Source of the DNA: Bacteroidales bacterium
GTDB taxonomy: Bacteria > Bacteroidota > Bacteroidia > Bacteroidales > JAUNSR01
Length of the DNA: 48,825 bases
Assembly (NCBI GenBank): GCA_030539115.1
Contig: JAUNSR010000010.1
Coordinates: forward strand, 62,540 to 111,364
Direction of reading: 5' to 3'
Shown: piece after piece, positions 8,709 to 18,279 of the stretch
How positions within the stretch are numbered: the stretch's first letter is position 1
Layout: each line of letters begins with the position of its first letter
Translations under genes and position numbers: made by a program
The notes under the pieces: model-generated
Seen by the model: only the letters and a program-made list of their open reading frames with translations
Database searches by the model: none
Told to the model about the DNA's origin: nothing

Positions 8709-9290
8709 TTAGAATTTATATCCAACAGATATTGTAAATACTGAATTTTTGCTGTCAACTCCGTTATTTTTAAAAGTATTTGTCAAGCTTGGAGTCCAAC
8801 GTGCATCAACAAGAAAACCACATTTGGCATCGTATCCTAATCCTAAGGCAATACCGAAATCAAAAGGTTCAACTTCATCTTTAACATCAATGTTTAAACC
8901 TGAGATTTTACCGCTTGCATTAACATTAAATGCAAATTGAGGGCCGGCAAAGATATTAAATCCTTGACCCATCATAGGATATACTTTAGCAAGCACCGGA
9001 ATAGAAAGATAATCATTTTTTAATGTGGAGGTTACCCCTTTTACATCATGTTTATTTCCCTGCATGGAGTACAAAACCTCACCTTGTACGGCGAACATGT
9101 CTGTAATAAAATATTCTCCCAAAACACCTACGCTTAAACCGATTCTTGGATCAGCACCTTCTGAATTTGTCATAGAGGCAATGTTCATACCAACTTTAGC
9201 ACCTAAGAATGCTTCATCTTTCTGTGCGTTTGCACTCATTACTCCTCCTAAAACCAAGGCGGAAGCTAAAACGAAATTTTTAATTTTCAT
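8709..9290 (-). CDS. Small outer-membrane beta-barrel protein (porin family)
   Basis: A 193-residue exported protein with a typical Bacteroidota signal peptide (residues 1-22, ending MSANAQ). The rest alternates short beta strands and ends with an aromatic residue (VGYKF), as expected of an eight-stranded outer-membrane barrel of the PF13568/OmpX-like type. Phrases such as GLSVGVLGEYFI and VLAKVYPMMGQGFNIFAGPQF are characteristic. Function is unknown; these proteins are usually structural or minor channels. It lies alone between the two converging halves of the sugar locus and may not belong to it functionally. Confidence 0.8.
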   Translation of the reverse strand: MKIKNFVLASALVLGGVMSANAQKDEAFLGAKVGMNIASMTNSEGADPRIGLSVGVLGEYFITDMFAVQGEVLYSMQGNKHDVKGVTSTLKNDYLSIPVLAKVYPMMGQGFNIFAGPQFAFNVNASGKISGLNIDVKDEVEPFDFGIALGLGYDAKCGFLVDARWTPSLTNTFKNNGVDSKNSVFTISVGYKF

Positions 9291-9784
9291 AATTTTTCTT
9301 TTTTAAATGAATTGCTGTTTAATTATAAAAACCTACCTGTCAAATTGATAAATAAAACTATTATTAATACTTAAATAATAATATAGTTTTTGCACCTTAT
9401 TAATAACAATAAAAAACGATTTTACATGCAAGTTCTTAGTTGCGTAAACAACCACATTATTAAAAAAAACGCAATTATCACTAACTGCTTTTTAAATCTA
9501 TGCAAATTTATAAATATATTTTAGTAAAATAGTGTTCTTAATATCCTTAATAGTTGGCTGATAGAGGAATAAATTAAATAATATTGAATTATCAATTATT
9601 TAATTAACCGACATAAAGATGTTAATGTTCAGGCTCTTATATAATACCGGAGCAAAATAAAAAATTAAAAGTAAATTGATTAGAATTATTGATTTAATAA
9701 AGATGTAAATCAATTGGATAAAAAAATAAATGTCGACAATAATAAAATTGCCGACATTTATAATGCTAATATATAACGTAATAA
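9291..9784. other. Intergenic region between the barrel gene and the SusCD operon end
   Basis: About 490 AT-rich bases. It should hold the promoter of the barrel gene (read leftward), but the one -7-like box I found on the minus strand (complement of CAAATTTA, 9503-9510) has no matching upstream element. The right end carries the terminator of the SusCD operon. Nothing else is recognisable. Confidence 0.5.
9728..9759 (-). terminator. Terminator of the SusCD operon
   Basis: AAATGTCGACAAT (9728-9740) and ATTGCCGACATTT (9747-9759) form a 13-pair stem with one mismatch. On the minus strand it is followed by ATTTTTTT. Confidence 0.8.
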
Positions 9785-10918
9785 TTAGTAACCTAAAGCA
9801 CTAAATTCCATAAAGCTTATATATGGGCTTCCAGGTAGAGAATTAGGGAAAACAAGTGCAACATATCTTCCTGTTATAGCCTCAGGGAAATTAATAGTAA
9901 ATTCTGAACTGCCATCATAAGTAACTGACGCTGCAGGTTCGCCCCAAGAAGCATCAGGATCGGATGCAGGATAAGGTTTATCACCGACATATACTTGAAT
10001 ATCCACCCAATAACGCCAATTAGTTTGAGAAGGAGGAACAATAACACATGATGTCATTATTTGCGATTGTTTCATATCAATAGAAAAAACTTGAGGGAAA
10101 GAGGAACCCACTTTTGAGTGCCATCCGGAAGTTTTGTCTCCATCAAATACCAAGTAAGGGAAACCGCCTTTACCATCACCCCAATCATGATTTCCATTTT
10201 TAGCTTCAGCTGTCCAATCATCACGGGAGAACTGATACATAAATGGAGTATCATAAGTTGTCCAATCAAGAGAAATTGTATCCAATCCTGATGAAGGAAC
10301 AAAAGATGAGCGAAATTCAAAAGGAACAGCAGGCTTTGCATCCAAACACTCAATAGTATTTTGATTTGCCGGCATTCTGACTACTTTTTTCTCGCCGCTG
10401 TTTGAAACATATCTAATTTCAGTGTAAGCTAAATCGGAAGTAACTGCACCCCACTTGATAGTTCCGGTATAATTACGGTCTCTTGTTGCATTTTCGACCA
10501 ATCTTTCTGTTAAAGTGATTTTATAATATTCACCATATGATGTACCTGTTGCTTCAGTTAATATTGAAGAATTGCCATCTTTATCGAAAGTCCTTACATT
10601 AAATGTATAAGTTCCCTCACCTAAATCAGGAATACTGACATTAACCCAATCATCTGTTACATTAGTCAAATCTACATCAAGAGAATCAGTGTAATTGTTC
10701 CAATAAACCCTGGCTTTGACAACAGATGGGTCCATAGGTTTCATCCATTTTAAAATCAAACGGTTATATCCGGAAACAGCTCTTAAAGAATCAGCCTTTT
10801 GAGGATATGTAATACCGTTTAACACAACAAATTCTTTATAAACTTCATCCTGATCTTTACAAGAAAAAATACCTAAAGTAATTAATGTAACAGACAGGAA
10901 ATATAATATTTTCTTCAT
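9785..10918 (-). CDS. Surface lipoprotein, DUF4998-like plus discoidin (F5/8 type C) domain
   Basis: A 377-residue lipoprotein, started at 10918 because MKKILYFLS...GIFSC gives a proper lipobox (Cys at about 20) and avoids overlap with the upstream gene. The middle contains fibronectin-like beta domains resembling DUF4998 (WMKPMDPSVVKARVYWNN, near residues 60-80). The C-terminal 150 residues resemble a galactose-binding/discoidin fold (DGDKTSGWHSKVGSSFPQ ... GRYVALVFPNSLPGS). Such proteins occupy the SusE/F-like position downstream of susD and bind the target glycan at the surface. It is the last gene of the operon, before a terminator. No catalytic residues are evident. Confidence 0.78.
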   Translation of the reverse strand: MKKILYFLSVTLITLGIFSCKDQDEVYKEFVVLNGITYPQKADSLRAVSGYNRLILKWMKPMDPSVVKARVYWNNYTDSLDVDLTNVTDDWVNVSIPDLGEGTYTFNVRTFDKDGNSSILTEATGTSYGEYYKITLTERLVENATRDRNYTGTIKWGAVTSDLAYTEIRYVSNSGEKKVVRMPANQNTIECLDAKPAVPFEFRSSFVPSSGLDTISLDWTTYDTPFMYQFSRDDWTAEAKNGNHDWGDGKGGFPYLVFDGDKTSGWHSKVGSSFPQVFSIDMKQSQIMTSCVIVPPSQTNWRYWVDIQVYVGDKPYPASDPDASWGEPAASVTYDGSSEFTINFPEAITGRYVALVFPNSLPGSPYISFMEFSALGY

Positions 10919-10940
10919 ATTAGTTAAATTTAAAATTAAC

Positions 10941-12215
10941 TTATTTATCATCATGCATCTGTCCCCAGAATGTCAATTCACCAATAATTACTTGTCCCAT
11001 TGTAGCCTCAGTTCCGTAAGTTGCAAAGTTGGAAAGAACTTTAATCCTTATATAAGAGACAGGTTGATAAGGATCAGGAGCCTCTTCAGTAGGAACTAAT
11101 TCAAATTCAGTATTGTAATACCAATAAGTTTTGTCCTCTTCGGTAATTGTGCCGACCTCTCTTCCTTCACCATAGCCTGAAGGTTTGAACTGTTCAAATG
11201 TACCAAGCAAATGCCAGCTCTCATCAAAACTTCCGTTAGGATTAGGATTTGTAGAACCCCAGACTTCGAAGACACGAGGGGCTGTACTTGAATAAAGCTC
11301 ATAGTCGTTACGAGGCCATTTCTGGATTCTGCTTATTGATGCAGTATATCCCAAACTAATTGTAAACCAAGAAGGCATCGGGCTTGAGTGAGCTGAAGCA
11401 TAGAATGTTCCTCTCAAATCTCCATCCCATATTTTTGGTAATCCATATCCACTTTCATTTCCTTCTGCTACTACAAACCAGTCTGTTGGAAGATTGGCAT
11501 TTGTATAAGTATTCTTCTTTAATTCTATTTCTTCAATAGGAGTTAAAACTTTGTAAATAGTATCAGAGAAATTGTCCCATCTGTCTCTTAAGAAAGCACC
11601 GTAGATACGTTGTTTTGGAGAAAGATTTCTTCTTGAAAGATTTATTGCCTCAGAAGAGGTATGGAATGTGGTTACATCAGCCCATTTAATCTGAGAAGCA
11701 TCCAAATCAATATCGGTAAGAATAGTATCCACCAATAAACCGATGGCCAAATCAGCATTAGAGACGTTGTTGTCAATCTTTACAACCACTCCACCGAAAG
11801 TCTCAGCAATGTCAAACTTTACAGACTGAACCGGAGGCAAAAGAGGATTGATTGTTACAATAACAGGTTCGGAAAGCTTTTCATTAACGCCAAGGCTGCT
11901 TACTTTAATATCTCTTGGTTCTGTATTTCCGAAGCCCTCAACAACAAGACTGTCAACATATTTTGAAATTTTGGCAATACATTTTTTACCATTTCTTTCA
12001 TATTCTGCAACAGCACCCATAAGGTTTTTGTCATCAGGGATTTTAACTCTAATAACAGCGCCTCCGGGAGTATTCTTTACCTCGGTAACGGATAAAGCTT
12101 TGGGAGCCGCAGCATCTTCATCTATTTGATCAATTCTTTCCAACTCGCTACAGGAAAAATAGATAGCCGGAGAGAACATAAGTAACAGACTATATAATAT
12201 TTTCTTCATATTCAT
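10941..12215 (-). CDS. SusCD-associated lipoprotein (DUF4959/DUF5126/DUF5000 architecture)
   Basis: About 424 residues (two fewer if translation begins at the second Met, 12209). The signal peptide ends in a lipobox (AIYFSC). The N-terminal repeats resemble DUF4959 and DUF5126 (TPGGAVIRVKIPDDKNLMGA; FGGVVVKIDN). The C-terminal half resembles DUF5000, a discoidin-like binding module (IWDGDLRGTFYASAHSSPMPSWFTI-type region at about 265-300, then YIRIKVL). This domain order is standard for lipoproteins encoded after susD in Bacteroidota loci and points to glycan binding rather than catalysis. It lies 19 bases after susD and 22 bases before the next lipoprotein gene. Confidence 0.8.
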   Translation of the reverse strand: MNMKKILYSLLLMFSPAIYFSCSELERIDQIDEDAAAPKALSVTEVKNTPGGAVIRVKIPDDKNLMGAVAEYERNGKKCIAKISKYVDSLVVEGFGNTEPRDIKVSSLGVNEKLSEPVIVTINPLLPPVQSVKFDIAETFGGVVVKIDNNVSNADLAIGLLVDTILTDIDLDASQIKWADVTTFHTSSEAINLSRRNLSPKQRIYGAFLRDRWDNFSDTIYKVLTPIEEIELKKNTYTNANLPTDWFVVAEGNESGYGLPKIWDGDLRGTFYASAHSSPMPSWFTISLGYTASISRIQKWPRNDYELYSSTAPRVFEVWGSTNPNPNGSFDESWHLLGTFEQFKPSGYGEGREVGTITEEDKTYWYYNTEFELVPTEEAPDPYQPVSYIRIKVLSNFATYGTEATMGQVIIGELTFWGQMHDDK

Positions 12216-12234
12216 TAAAAATTATATGATTTAA

Positions 12235-14187
12235 TTACCAACCTAAATTTTGCACCAAATTTGGATTCTGTTCAATATAGCTTGTTGGAATAGGCCAGAA
12301 ATAATCCTTAAGGCTGAAAGTCTGATCGGCAATCTTCAACAATTGATAATAATCAGCTGCTTTGCTTGCAGTAACCTTATATCCATAAATTCCTTTGGAA
12401 TATTCAGCAGGAGCCTCTTTCCATCTTCTTAAATCCCAGTAACGATGTCCTTCAAAAGAAAGTTCGATTAATCTTTCACGGTGAATAATCTCTCTCATGC
12501 CGGCAGCTGTTTTATACTTGCCGGGAGCATTACTGAAATTATCCCAAGCAGTTTTTACATCAGGGATATTTGCTCTTTCACGTACCAAGTTAATATATTT
12601 AAACATCTCTTCACTGTTCGCTCCTGTAGGACCTTCAGCTTCATTGATGGCTTCAGCATACATTAGATACAAGTCAGATAGTCTAATCATCGGCCATGGA
12701 TAATAAACTGTTGAATATTCTGTGGCTGAAGTCTGACGGTTTTGATAATGGATAAATTTCTTTAGATAGTAACCTGTAATGGGACCCCAATCATATCCTT
12801 TCTTTTGTTGATTGCCACCTACACGACATGCAACCCAGAAAAGATCACTCGGATTCAAGTCATTTAAAGAAGCTTTTTGACCAAACCATTGTCCACCGTC
12901 AAAACCTAACCAAGCATAAAACCTCGGTTCACGATTGAAATTAAATTCATCAGTGACATAATCCTGACGGATATACCAACGGTTAGCATAATCACCGGTT
13001 CTTAACGTCATAGGATCCACGCCTGCCCATTTTTTATCATTTTCAATAGGAAGACCATTGTTGGTGTAGTATTGCTGAGCAATTTTATACGGAGCCTGAA
13101 TATTATTCCAAAGAGATGGAATATCAGGATAGTCTATCCATTGAAGATTTGGAGAGGAACAAAACTGAATATTAGAATTAGCAGTTCCCGAAGTATGAGT
13201 GTTACCCCATATAATCTCAGTATTCCATTTCTCATTAAATGCATTTCTTAAATTTAACTCTGTCTTAAGAGTGTCATTTAAACGAAGATTTCCATCATAA
13301 TAATAGATTTCCATATTTGCCTCATGACAGATGTCAATAGCCTCTTTACAAGCTTTAACAGCGGCAGTCCAACGTTCGTTTACCTGTTCATCGGTTTTGT
13401 CTGTTGCAAAAAGGTGAGTGCCTCTTTTATCGACAATTGTAGCCTGGTCTTTATTGTTGTTAAACAATGGACTTGCTGCAAATACTGATACCTTAGCCTT
13501 TAATGAAGCCGCAATCGGTCTTGTTATTCTACCCCATTCATCACGGCTTTGGTTAACCAATGGAAGATCTGCCATTGACTCATCCAAAAGTTGAAGAACA
13601 TAATTAAAGCATGAATCAATCGGATCACGATAAACACGAACCTGATCAACAGGAGCATCGATTGGAAGATTATCTTTAATCAATGGAATAGGTCCCCATT
13701 TGCGAATCAAATGAAAATGATAGTAAGCTTTCAATACCTTAGCCTCTGAAATCCATTGGGCAGCCTCCCAGGCAGGAAGATCAGGAACTGTATTTGCTTT
13801 TTCAATCAATATATTGCAACAACGTATTGCTTCATAAATACCATTCCAGTCATTTCCGTAAGTTGAGGTAGCTCCCTGAAAACCACGGGCAATATTAAAA
13901 AGATTTCCACTGAAATAACCATCGCTTTCCCTTCTATCATAGACAGTCCAGATTTCGTCTCCCGACAGAAGACCGTGGTCTCCATCCAAATCACCGTCCG
14001 AAGTAAGAAAGCCATAGCAAGTGTAAAGATAACGGATAGCTGTTGTACGTAAATTGAATGCTGTCTCTAATGTTGCAATACCATCATCCGGAACAATGTC
14101 CAAATAATTATTGCAAGAGGAGAAAGATAATAATAGTCCCAACCCTCCAATTAGACATTTATTTTTAAATTTTGTTATTCTAAACAT
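12235..14187 (-). CDS. susD: SusD/RagB family nutrient-binding outer-membrane lipoprotein
   Basis: A 650-residue lipoprotein. The ATG at 14187 is preferred to an in-frame TTG overlapping the susC stop. The signal peptide ends LSFSSC followed by NNYLDIVPDD, the classic SusD mature start. The body is rich in TPR-like helices (AAQWISEAKVLKAYYHFHLI; RLSDLYLMYAEAINEAEG) and ends with the family motif FEGHRYWDLRRWK and WPIPTSYIEQNPNLVQNLGW. SusD proteins sit as a lid over the SusC barrel and hold oligosaccharide. It lies eight bases after susC. Confidence 0.95.
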   Translation of the reverse strand: MFRITKFKNKCLIGGLGLLLSFSSCNNYLDIVPDDGIATLETAFNLRTTAIRYLYTCYGFLTSDGDLDGDHGLLSGDEIWTVYDRRESDGYFSGNLFNIARGFQGATSTYGNDWNGIYEAIRCCNILIEKANTVPDLPAWEAAQWISEAKVLKAYYHFHLIRKWGPIPLIKDNLPIDAPVDQVRVYRDPIDSCFNYVLQLLDESMADLPLVNQSRDEWGRITRPIAASLKAKVSVFAASPLFNNNKDQATIVDKRGTHLFATDKTDEQVNERWTAAVKACKEAIDICHEANMEIYYYDGNLRLNDTLKTELNLRNAFNEKWNTEIIWGNTHTSGTANSNIQFCSSPNLQWIDYPDIPSLWNNIQAPYKIAQQYYTNNGLPIENDKKWAGVDPMTLRTGDYANRWYIRQDYVTDEFNFNREPRFYAWLGFDGGQWFGQKASLNDLNPSDLFWVACRVGGNQQKKGYDWGPITGYYLKKFIHYQNRQTSATEYSTVYYPWPMIRLSDLYLMYAEAINEAEGPTGANSEEMFKYINLVRERANIPDVKTAWDNFSNAPGKYKTAAGMREIIHRERLIELSFEGHRYWDLRRWKEAPAEYSKGIYGYKVTASKAADYYQLLKIADQTFSLKDYFWPIPTSYIEQNPNLVQNLGW

Positions 14188-14195
14188 AGTTACAA

Positions 14196-17100
14196 TCAAT
14201 TAAATGTTAAGTTAATACCTAAATTAAACACTCTTTGAATAGGATAACCTAAACCATCGCCTGCCATTTCAGGATCCCAAAGTTTAAATCGGCTCCAACT
14301 CAAAAGATTAGTTCCACTTACATAAAACCTTAAATTATCGACATGATATTTCTTTAGTAATTTTTGTGGAACGGTATAACCAATTTCTGCTTGTTTTAGA
14401 CGAAGGAAAGAACCATCACGCATAAACCAAGTACTTGTCTGAACATTATTTTTATTAACCGACGGACTTAAACGAGGCCACAAAGCATATAAATCCTGAT
14501 TGTCTTCTGACCAGTGGCTGTCGGCATAAGCTTTTAGCAGTTGAGTTTGATTCTGGAAAGGAGAAGTATTGCTGGCATCAATCCAAAAAGACTCGTTTGC
14601 CAAGCCTTGGAAGAAAACAGAAGCATCAAATCCTTTATATCCTAAAGAGACTCCAAATCCATAAATGATTTCAGGAGAAGTCGGATTACCAATTGGGACT
14701 TGATCGGCAGAGGTAATGATACCATCGCCATTTACATCTGTATATTTTATATCGCCACCGCCGTATTCGCTGCCAAAATCTTGTTTTGGAGAGTTGGCAG
14801 CCTCTTCATCATCCAAGAATAAACGTTCAGCTATATAGCCCCAATTTTGTGCTAAAGACTGTCCGACATGAGAACGCCACCATTCTTTATAAGCAGGTTC
14901 CTCATAGATTTTATATTCACTTGTTGAATAAGTTAAGTTAGCGCGGGCTGAAGTCCAGAAATCCTTGTTCCAAACCTGCTGATAGTCAGATTGTATATCA
15001 ATACCATGAGCTTTAGCCTCACCGATATTTGATTTAACGGAAGCCTGCAATCCCATAGTTCCCGGAATAGCCGAACGAGTCATAAGAATGTTTTCACGAT
15101 GTTCTGTAAAGTATTCTGCTATGATGTTTACTTTATTATAAAGTCCAAGTTCAACTGCATAGTTTGATTTGGCAGATTTTTCCCAAGTGATATTATCATT
15201 TGCATAACGATTGATGCGGATACCTGCACCGCCAACATTAGCATTTTCTCCAAAATAAGCGCCACGTCCACCATCTTCCATATTTACTTCTGAAAGATAG
15301 AAGAAACGGTCTGAGCCACTTCCGATTTGATCGTTACCAACCAAACCATAAGAATAACGAAGTTTTAATTTACTTAAGACCGATGAAAACGGTTCAAAGA
15401 ACTTCTCATTTGACACCATCCAAGCAGTACCTAAAGATGGGAAGAAGCCCCAACGATGGTTTGCAGAGAATCTTTCAGAACCATTGTATCCAAAGTTGAA
15501 TTCAGTAAAATATCTTGAATCATAAGAATATGTAAAACGTCCTGCCAATCCGACATTTCTTGAAGGCAAAGAAAGCTGAAGGCTTCCTTGATTGGCAGCA
15601 AGATATTCTCTTGTTGTAAATACCAACAATCCGCTCAAATTATTCTTTTTGAAATCTCTGTTATAATTTAATCGTGATTCTGTATATAAAGTTGAAGTCA
15701 AAGTTTTATCACTTTCAGAATATCCCAAATATTCAGTACCATTATCATTTATTCTTTCAAGATGATATTCTCCTGTATAGCTGTCATAATCTGTCAATCC
15801 ATACCAGAAAGGTTTATAAGAACGGGCAACGCTGTAATTTGACAAACGGGAAATATTTACCATTGTCATAAAAGACAATCCTTTGGTTACAAAATCAAGA
15901 TTTTGATTCACCTCTATTGCAGCCAACATCTGAGAACGGTTGCTGTCTGAATATCCTCTTACCATTTCTGCATAAGGATTGCGATAGTCTCCTGTACCAT
16001 AATTACCAAACATAATGTGTTGAGTATATTTAAAGTCCTCGTCTTTCGGATAATATGCAGGGAATAAAACCGGATTTGAATGAACGACCATATTATAAAC
16101 TGCTGCTCCACCTTGAAGCGGACCGGTATAGTCATCAAAGTTACCTGTTAATCTTACAGCAAGTTTTGTTGTCTTTGTTACATTAATATCAACATTGGCA
16201 CGAAGAGTATAATTCTTTGAACTAATATTATTATTAAAGGTGTTACGCTTGTCAACATTTAAAATACCATTATCAATAGTGTAAGCTGCGGCAACATAAT
16301 ATTGAGCTACTTTACCACCACCGGTTACGCTTAAGTTACCACGATAACTGTTTGAATGATCTTTAAACAACATCTTATACCAATCGTTTGCAGGATAGAT
16401 ATATGGGCTTGAACCCGGTTTCAATGTGTTTTCAATCTTATCTTGCGAATAAGGTAGTTCACCAAGTGGATTACGAGTCAAAACAGCCTCATTCTGAAGT
16501 TTCATATAGGTAACTGGATCTGCCAATTCAACATTGTCAGTTGGCTGTGAAAGTGAAGACTCAACACGTATAAAAACTTTTGCAGGACCCTCAGCACCAC
16601 GCTTTGTTGTAACCAGAATTACACCATTGGCACCACGGGCTCCATAAAGAGCTGTTGCAGTTGCATCCTTCATAATTGAGAAACTTGCTATATCATCAGG
16701 TTGTAGACGAGCCAAATCTGTTGAAGTAAGTTCTATATTATCAATCAAAATAAGCGGGCTTGTATTTGCTCCGAAAGTTGTAATACCACGAACAAAGAAA
16801 TCTGCATTATCCTTGCCCGGTTCACCGCTTCTTTGGTACGCAATCACACCTGCTACGTTTCCAGCCAAAGCTGTTGTCAAGTTACTTGAAGGGACCTTCA
16901 AGTCTTTTGGCGTTACGGTTGTGATGGCACTGGTAATACTCTCTTTCTTTTGTTTACCGAATGCTACAATCGTAACCTCATCCAGTTCGTTTGCTGTTGG
17001 TGCCAATTGAATGTCAATTATACTCTTGTTTCCAACTGGAACAGTCTGTGAAGCCATACCAATAAAAGAGAATGTCAGTTTATCGGTAGGTGCCACTTTA

Positions 17101-17297
17101 ATTTCATAAGAACCATCAATATCAGTTGTAACACCTCTGGTTGATTTTTCAACTGTAATTGCCACACCCGGCAATGGCTCACCGGTTTCCTTTTCCAATA
17201 CTCTTCCTTTAATTGTTTTCTGCTGCGCCATTAAAGAGAACGGAAGCATACATAAAACAGTGAGTAGCAAAAAGACAATTCTTCCTTTTTCTTTCAT
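14196..17297 (-). CDS. susC: SusC/RagA family TonB-dependent transporter
   Basis: An outer-membrane barrel transporter of 1033 residues. In order: signal peptide (1-24), carboxypeptidase-regulatory-like domain (IKGRVLEKETGEPLPGVAI, about 27-100), TonB plug (about 110-230) ending with the SusC signature YGARGANGVILVTTKRG, then a 22-strand barrel to the C-terminal FNLGINLTFN. There is no STN domain, so signalling through an anti-sigma partner is not expected. It imports oligosaccharide bound by the SusD partner, using TonB energy. It is preceded by about 980 bases of leader/intergenic sequence containing palindromes. Confidence 0.95.
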   Translation of the reverse strand: MKEKGRIVFLLLTVLCMLPFSLMAQQKTIKGRVLEKETGEPLPGVAITVEKSTRGVTTDIDGSYEIKVAPTDKLTFSFIGMASQTVPVGNKSIIDIQLAPTANELDEVTIVAFGKQKKESITSAITTVTPKDLKVPSSNLTTALAGNVAGVIAYQRSGEPGKDNADFFVRGITTFGANTSPLILIDNIELTSTDLARLQPDDIASFSIMKDATATALYGARGANGVILVTTKRGAEGPAKVFIRVESSLSQPTDNVELADPVTYMKLQNEAVLTRNPLGELPYSQDKIENTLKPGSSPYIYPANDWYKMLFKDHSNSYRGNLSVTGGGKVAQYYVAAAYTIDNGILNVDKRNTFNNNISSKNYTLRANVDINVTKTTKLAVRLTGNFDDYTGPLQGGAAVYNMVVHSNPVLFPAYYPKDEDFKYTQHIMFGNYGTGDYRNPYAEMVRGYSDSNRSQMLAAIEVNQNLDFVTKGLSFMTMVNISRLSNYSVARSYKPFWYGLTDYDSYTGEYHLERINDNGTEYLGYSESDKTLTSTLYTESRLNYNRDFKKNNLSGLLVFTTREYLAANQGSLQLSLPSRNVGLAGRFTYSYDSRYFTEFNFGYNGSERFSANHRWGFFPSLGTAWMVSNEKFFEPFSSVLSKLKLRYSYGLVGNDQIGSGSDRFFYLSEVNMEDGGRGAYFGENANVGGAGIRINRYANDNITWEKSAKSNYAVELGLYNKVNIIAEYFTEHRENILMTRSAIPGTMGLQASVKSNIGEAKAHGIDIQSDYQQVWNKDFWTSARANLTYSTSEYKIYEEPAYKEWWRSHVGQSLAQNWGYIAERLFLDDEEAANSPKQDFGSEYGGGDIKYTDVNGDGIITSADQVPIGNPTSPEIIYGFGVSLGYKGFDASVFFQGLANESFWIDASNTSPFQNQTQLLKAYADSHWSEDNQDLYALWPRLSPSVNKNNVQTSTWFMRDGSFLRLKQAEIGYTVPQKLLKKYHVDNLRFYVSGTNLLSWSRFKLWDPEMAGDGLGYPIQRVFNLGINLTFN

Positions 17298-18279
17298 ATT
17301 AAAATAAATTAGCTTTAAAGGATTGTTAATAGAAATTGTTTTTCATTTTTTTGATATTTAAAATATCTTCTCTTTTCATGCAATCTCATTTATCTTCTAT
17401 ATTGAGCCTAATTATTTTTCTTTTTCATGGATAATTATTTTTTCTACCTCAGGCTCAATCAAATCATTTAGAAATCTTAATAAATTTTCAACATAGAGAT
17501 CGTTAAACTAATTATTATCAGTGCATTTCTATTTTTAAATTAAATATATGCCTCAGTTTAACCATTATATTAAAGAGAAATAGTGTTATCTCTTTTCAGA
17601 ATTCCAATAACAGCAACATGATATCTTTAAAATTACCGTTCAAATAGAATTAGGCCAATAAAGAATACGTATTTTTAATTTATTGATAGTTTTTCAGGTC
17701 TTTGTAAAAGATATTCTTCAACTCATCGATCACATTTTTAAAGTTTATACTTTTAAATGTTTATCGAGTTCGTTTTGCAATATCTTTCGGAAATAATAAA
17801 GCAGATAAAAATTCAATTAATAGTCCGCATATATTTCTCTCAACTTAAATTTTGTGATTTTCAAATTAGATTATTAAAATGTGTATTCTCTGCCTTTAAT
17901 TATTTAAGGTTATTTTAATAATAAATTAAATCTGTATGTTTATAAGGTAGGCAAATCCTTATAAACTAATATTTAAATAATTATATCTATTTAATATTTA
18001 GGGATCATCTTATATCGGCAATTTTGCCATATCATAAGCTTCTCAACAATCATTATTTCCTCCTATATCAATGATAATCGATTAAAAACTTACATTCAAT
18101 CATCCTCCTATGTAGAGAATTATTACCTACAGGTAAATAATATTCATTTGCTCTAAATCAAAATTATACACTTTTCAACTTGCATTTTTTATAATTATGA
18201 CATAAATGGTATCATTTTTGACATTTTTATATTTATAATAGAGTACCATGTTAAAAACATCAACTTTTTCAAAGGTAAA
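17298..18279. other. Long AT-rich region upstream of susC
   Basis: Nearly 1 kb without a gene. Visible elements: an inverted pair ATTGAGCCT/AGGCTCAAT (17401-17409 and 17451-17459), a perfect palindrome GGCAATTTTGCC (18017-18028), and a palindrome flanked by direct TGACAT repeats (18198-18224). On the minus strand a TACCTTTG -7 box lies at 18270-18277 without a clear TTTG. A long leader or an internal promoter for susC is likely, but I cannot place the start site. Confidence 0.5.
18198..18224. promoter_or_regulatory. Candidate operator upstream of susC
   Basis: TGACAT (18198-18203), the palindrome AAATGGTATCATTT (18204-18217), then TTGACAT (18218-18224). A related TGTCA-AATA-TGACA palindrome occurs at 1160-1173 upstream of the sugar operon. 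The symmetry suggests a dimeric regulator site; no regulator is encoded nearby. Confidence 0.45.

Noticed and set aside
8749..9306. Open frames opposite the beta-barrel gene
   Set aside because: They are shadows of the real minus-strand gene, which has a signal peptide and barrel pattern.
18270..18277. Consensus -7 box TACCTTTG (minus strand) as the susC promoter
   Set aside because: There is no TTTG at the required distance and it would imply a leader of over 950 bases; kept only as a note.
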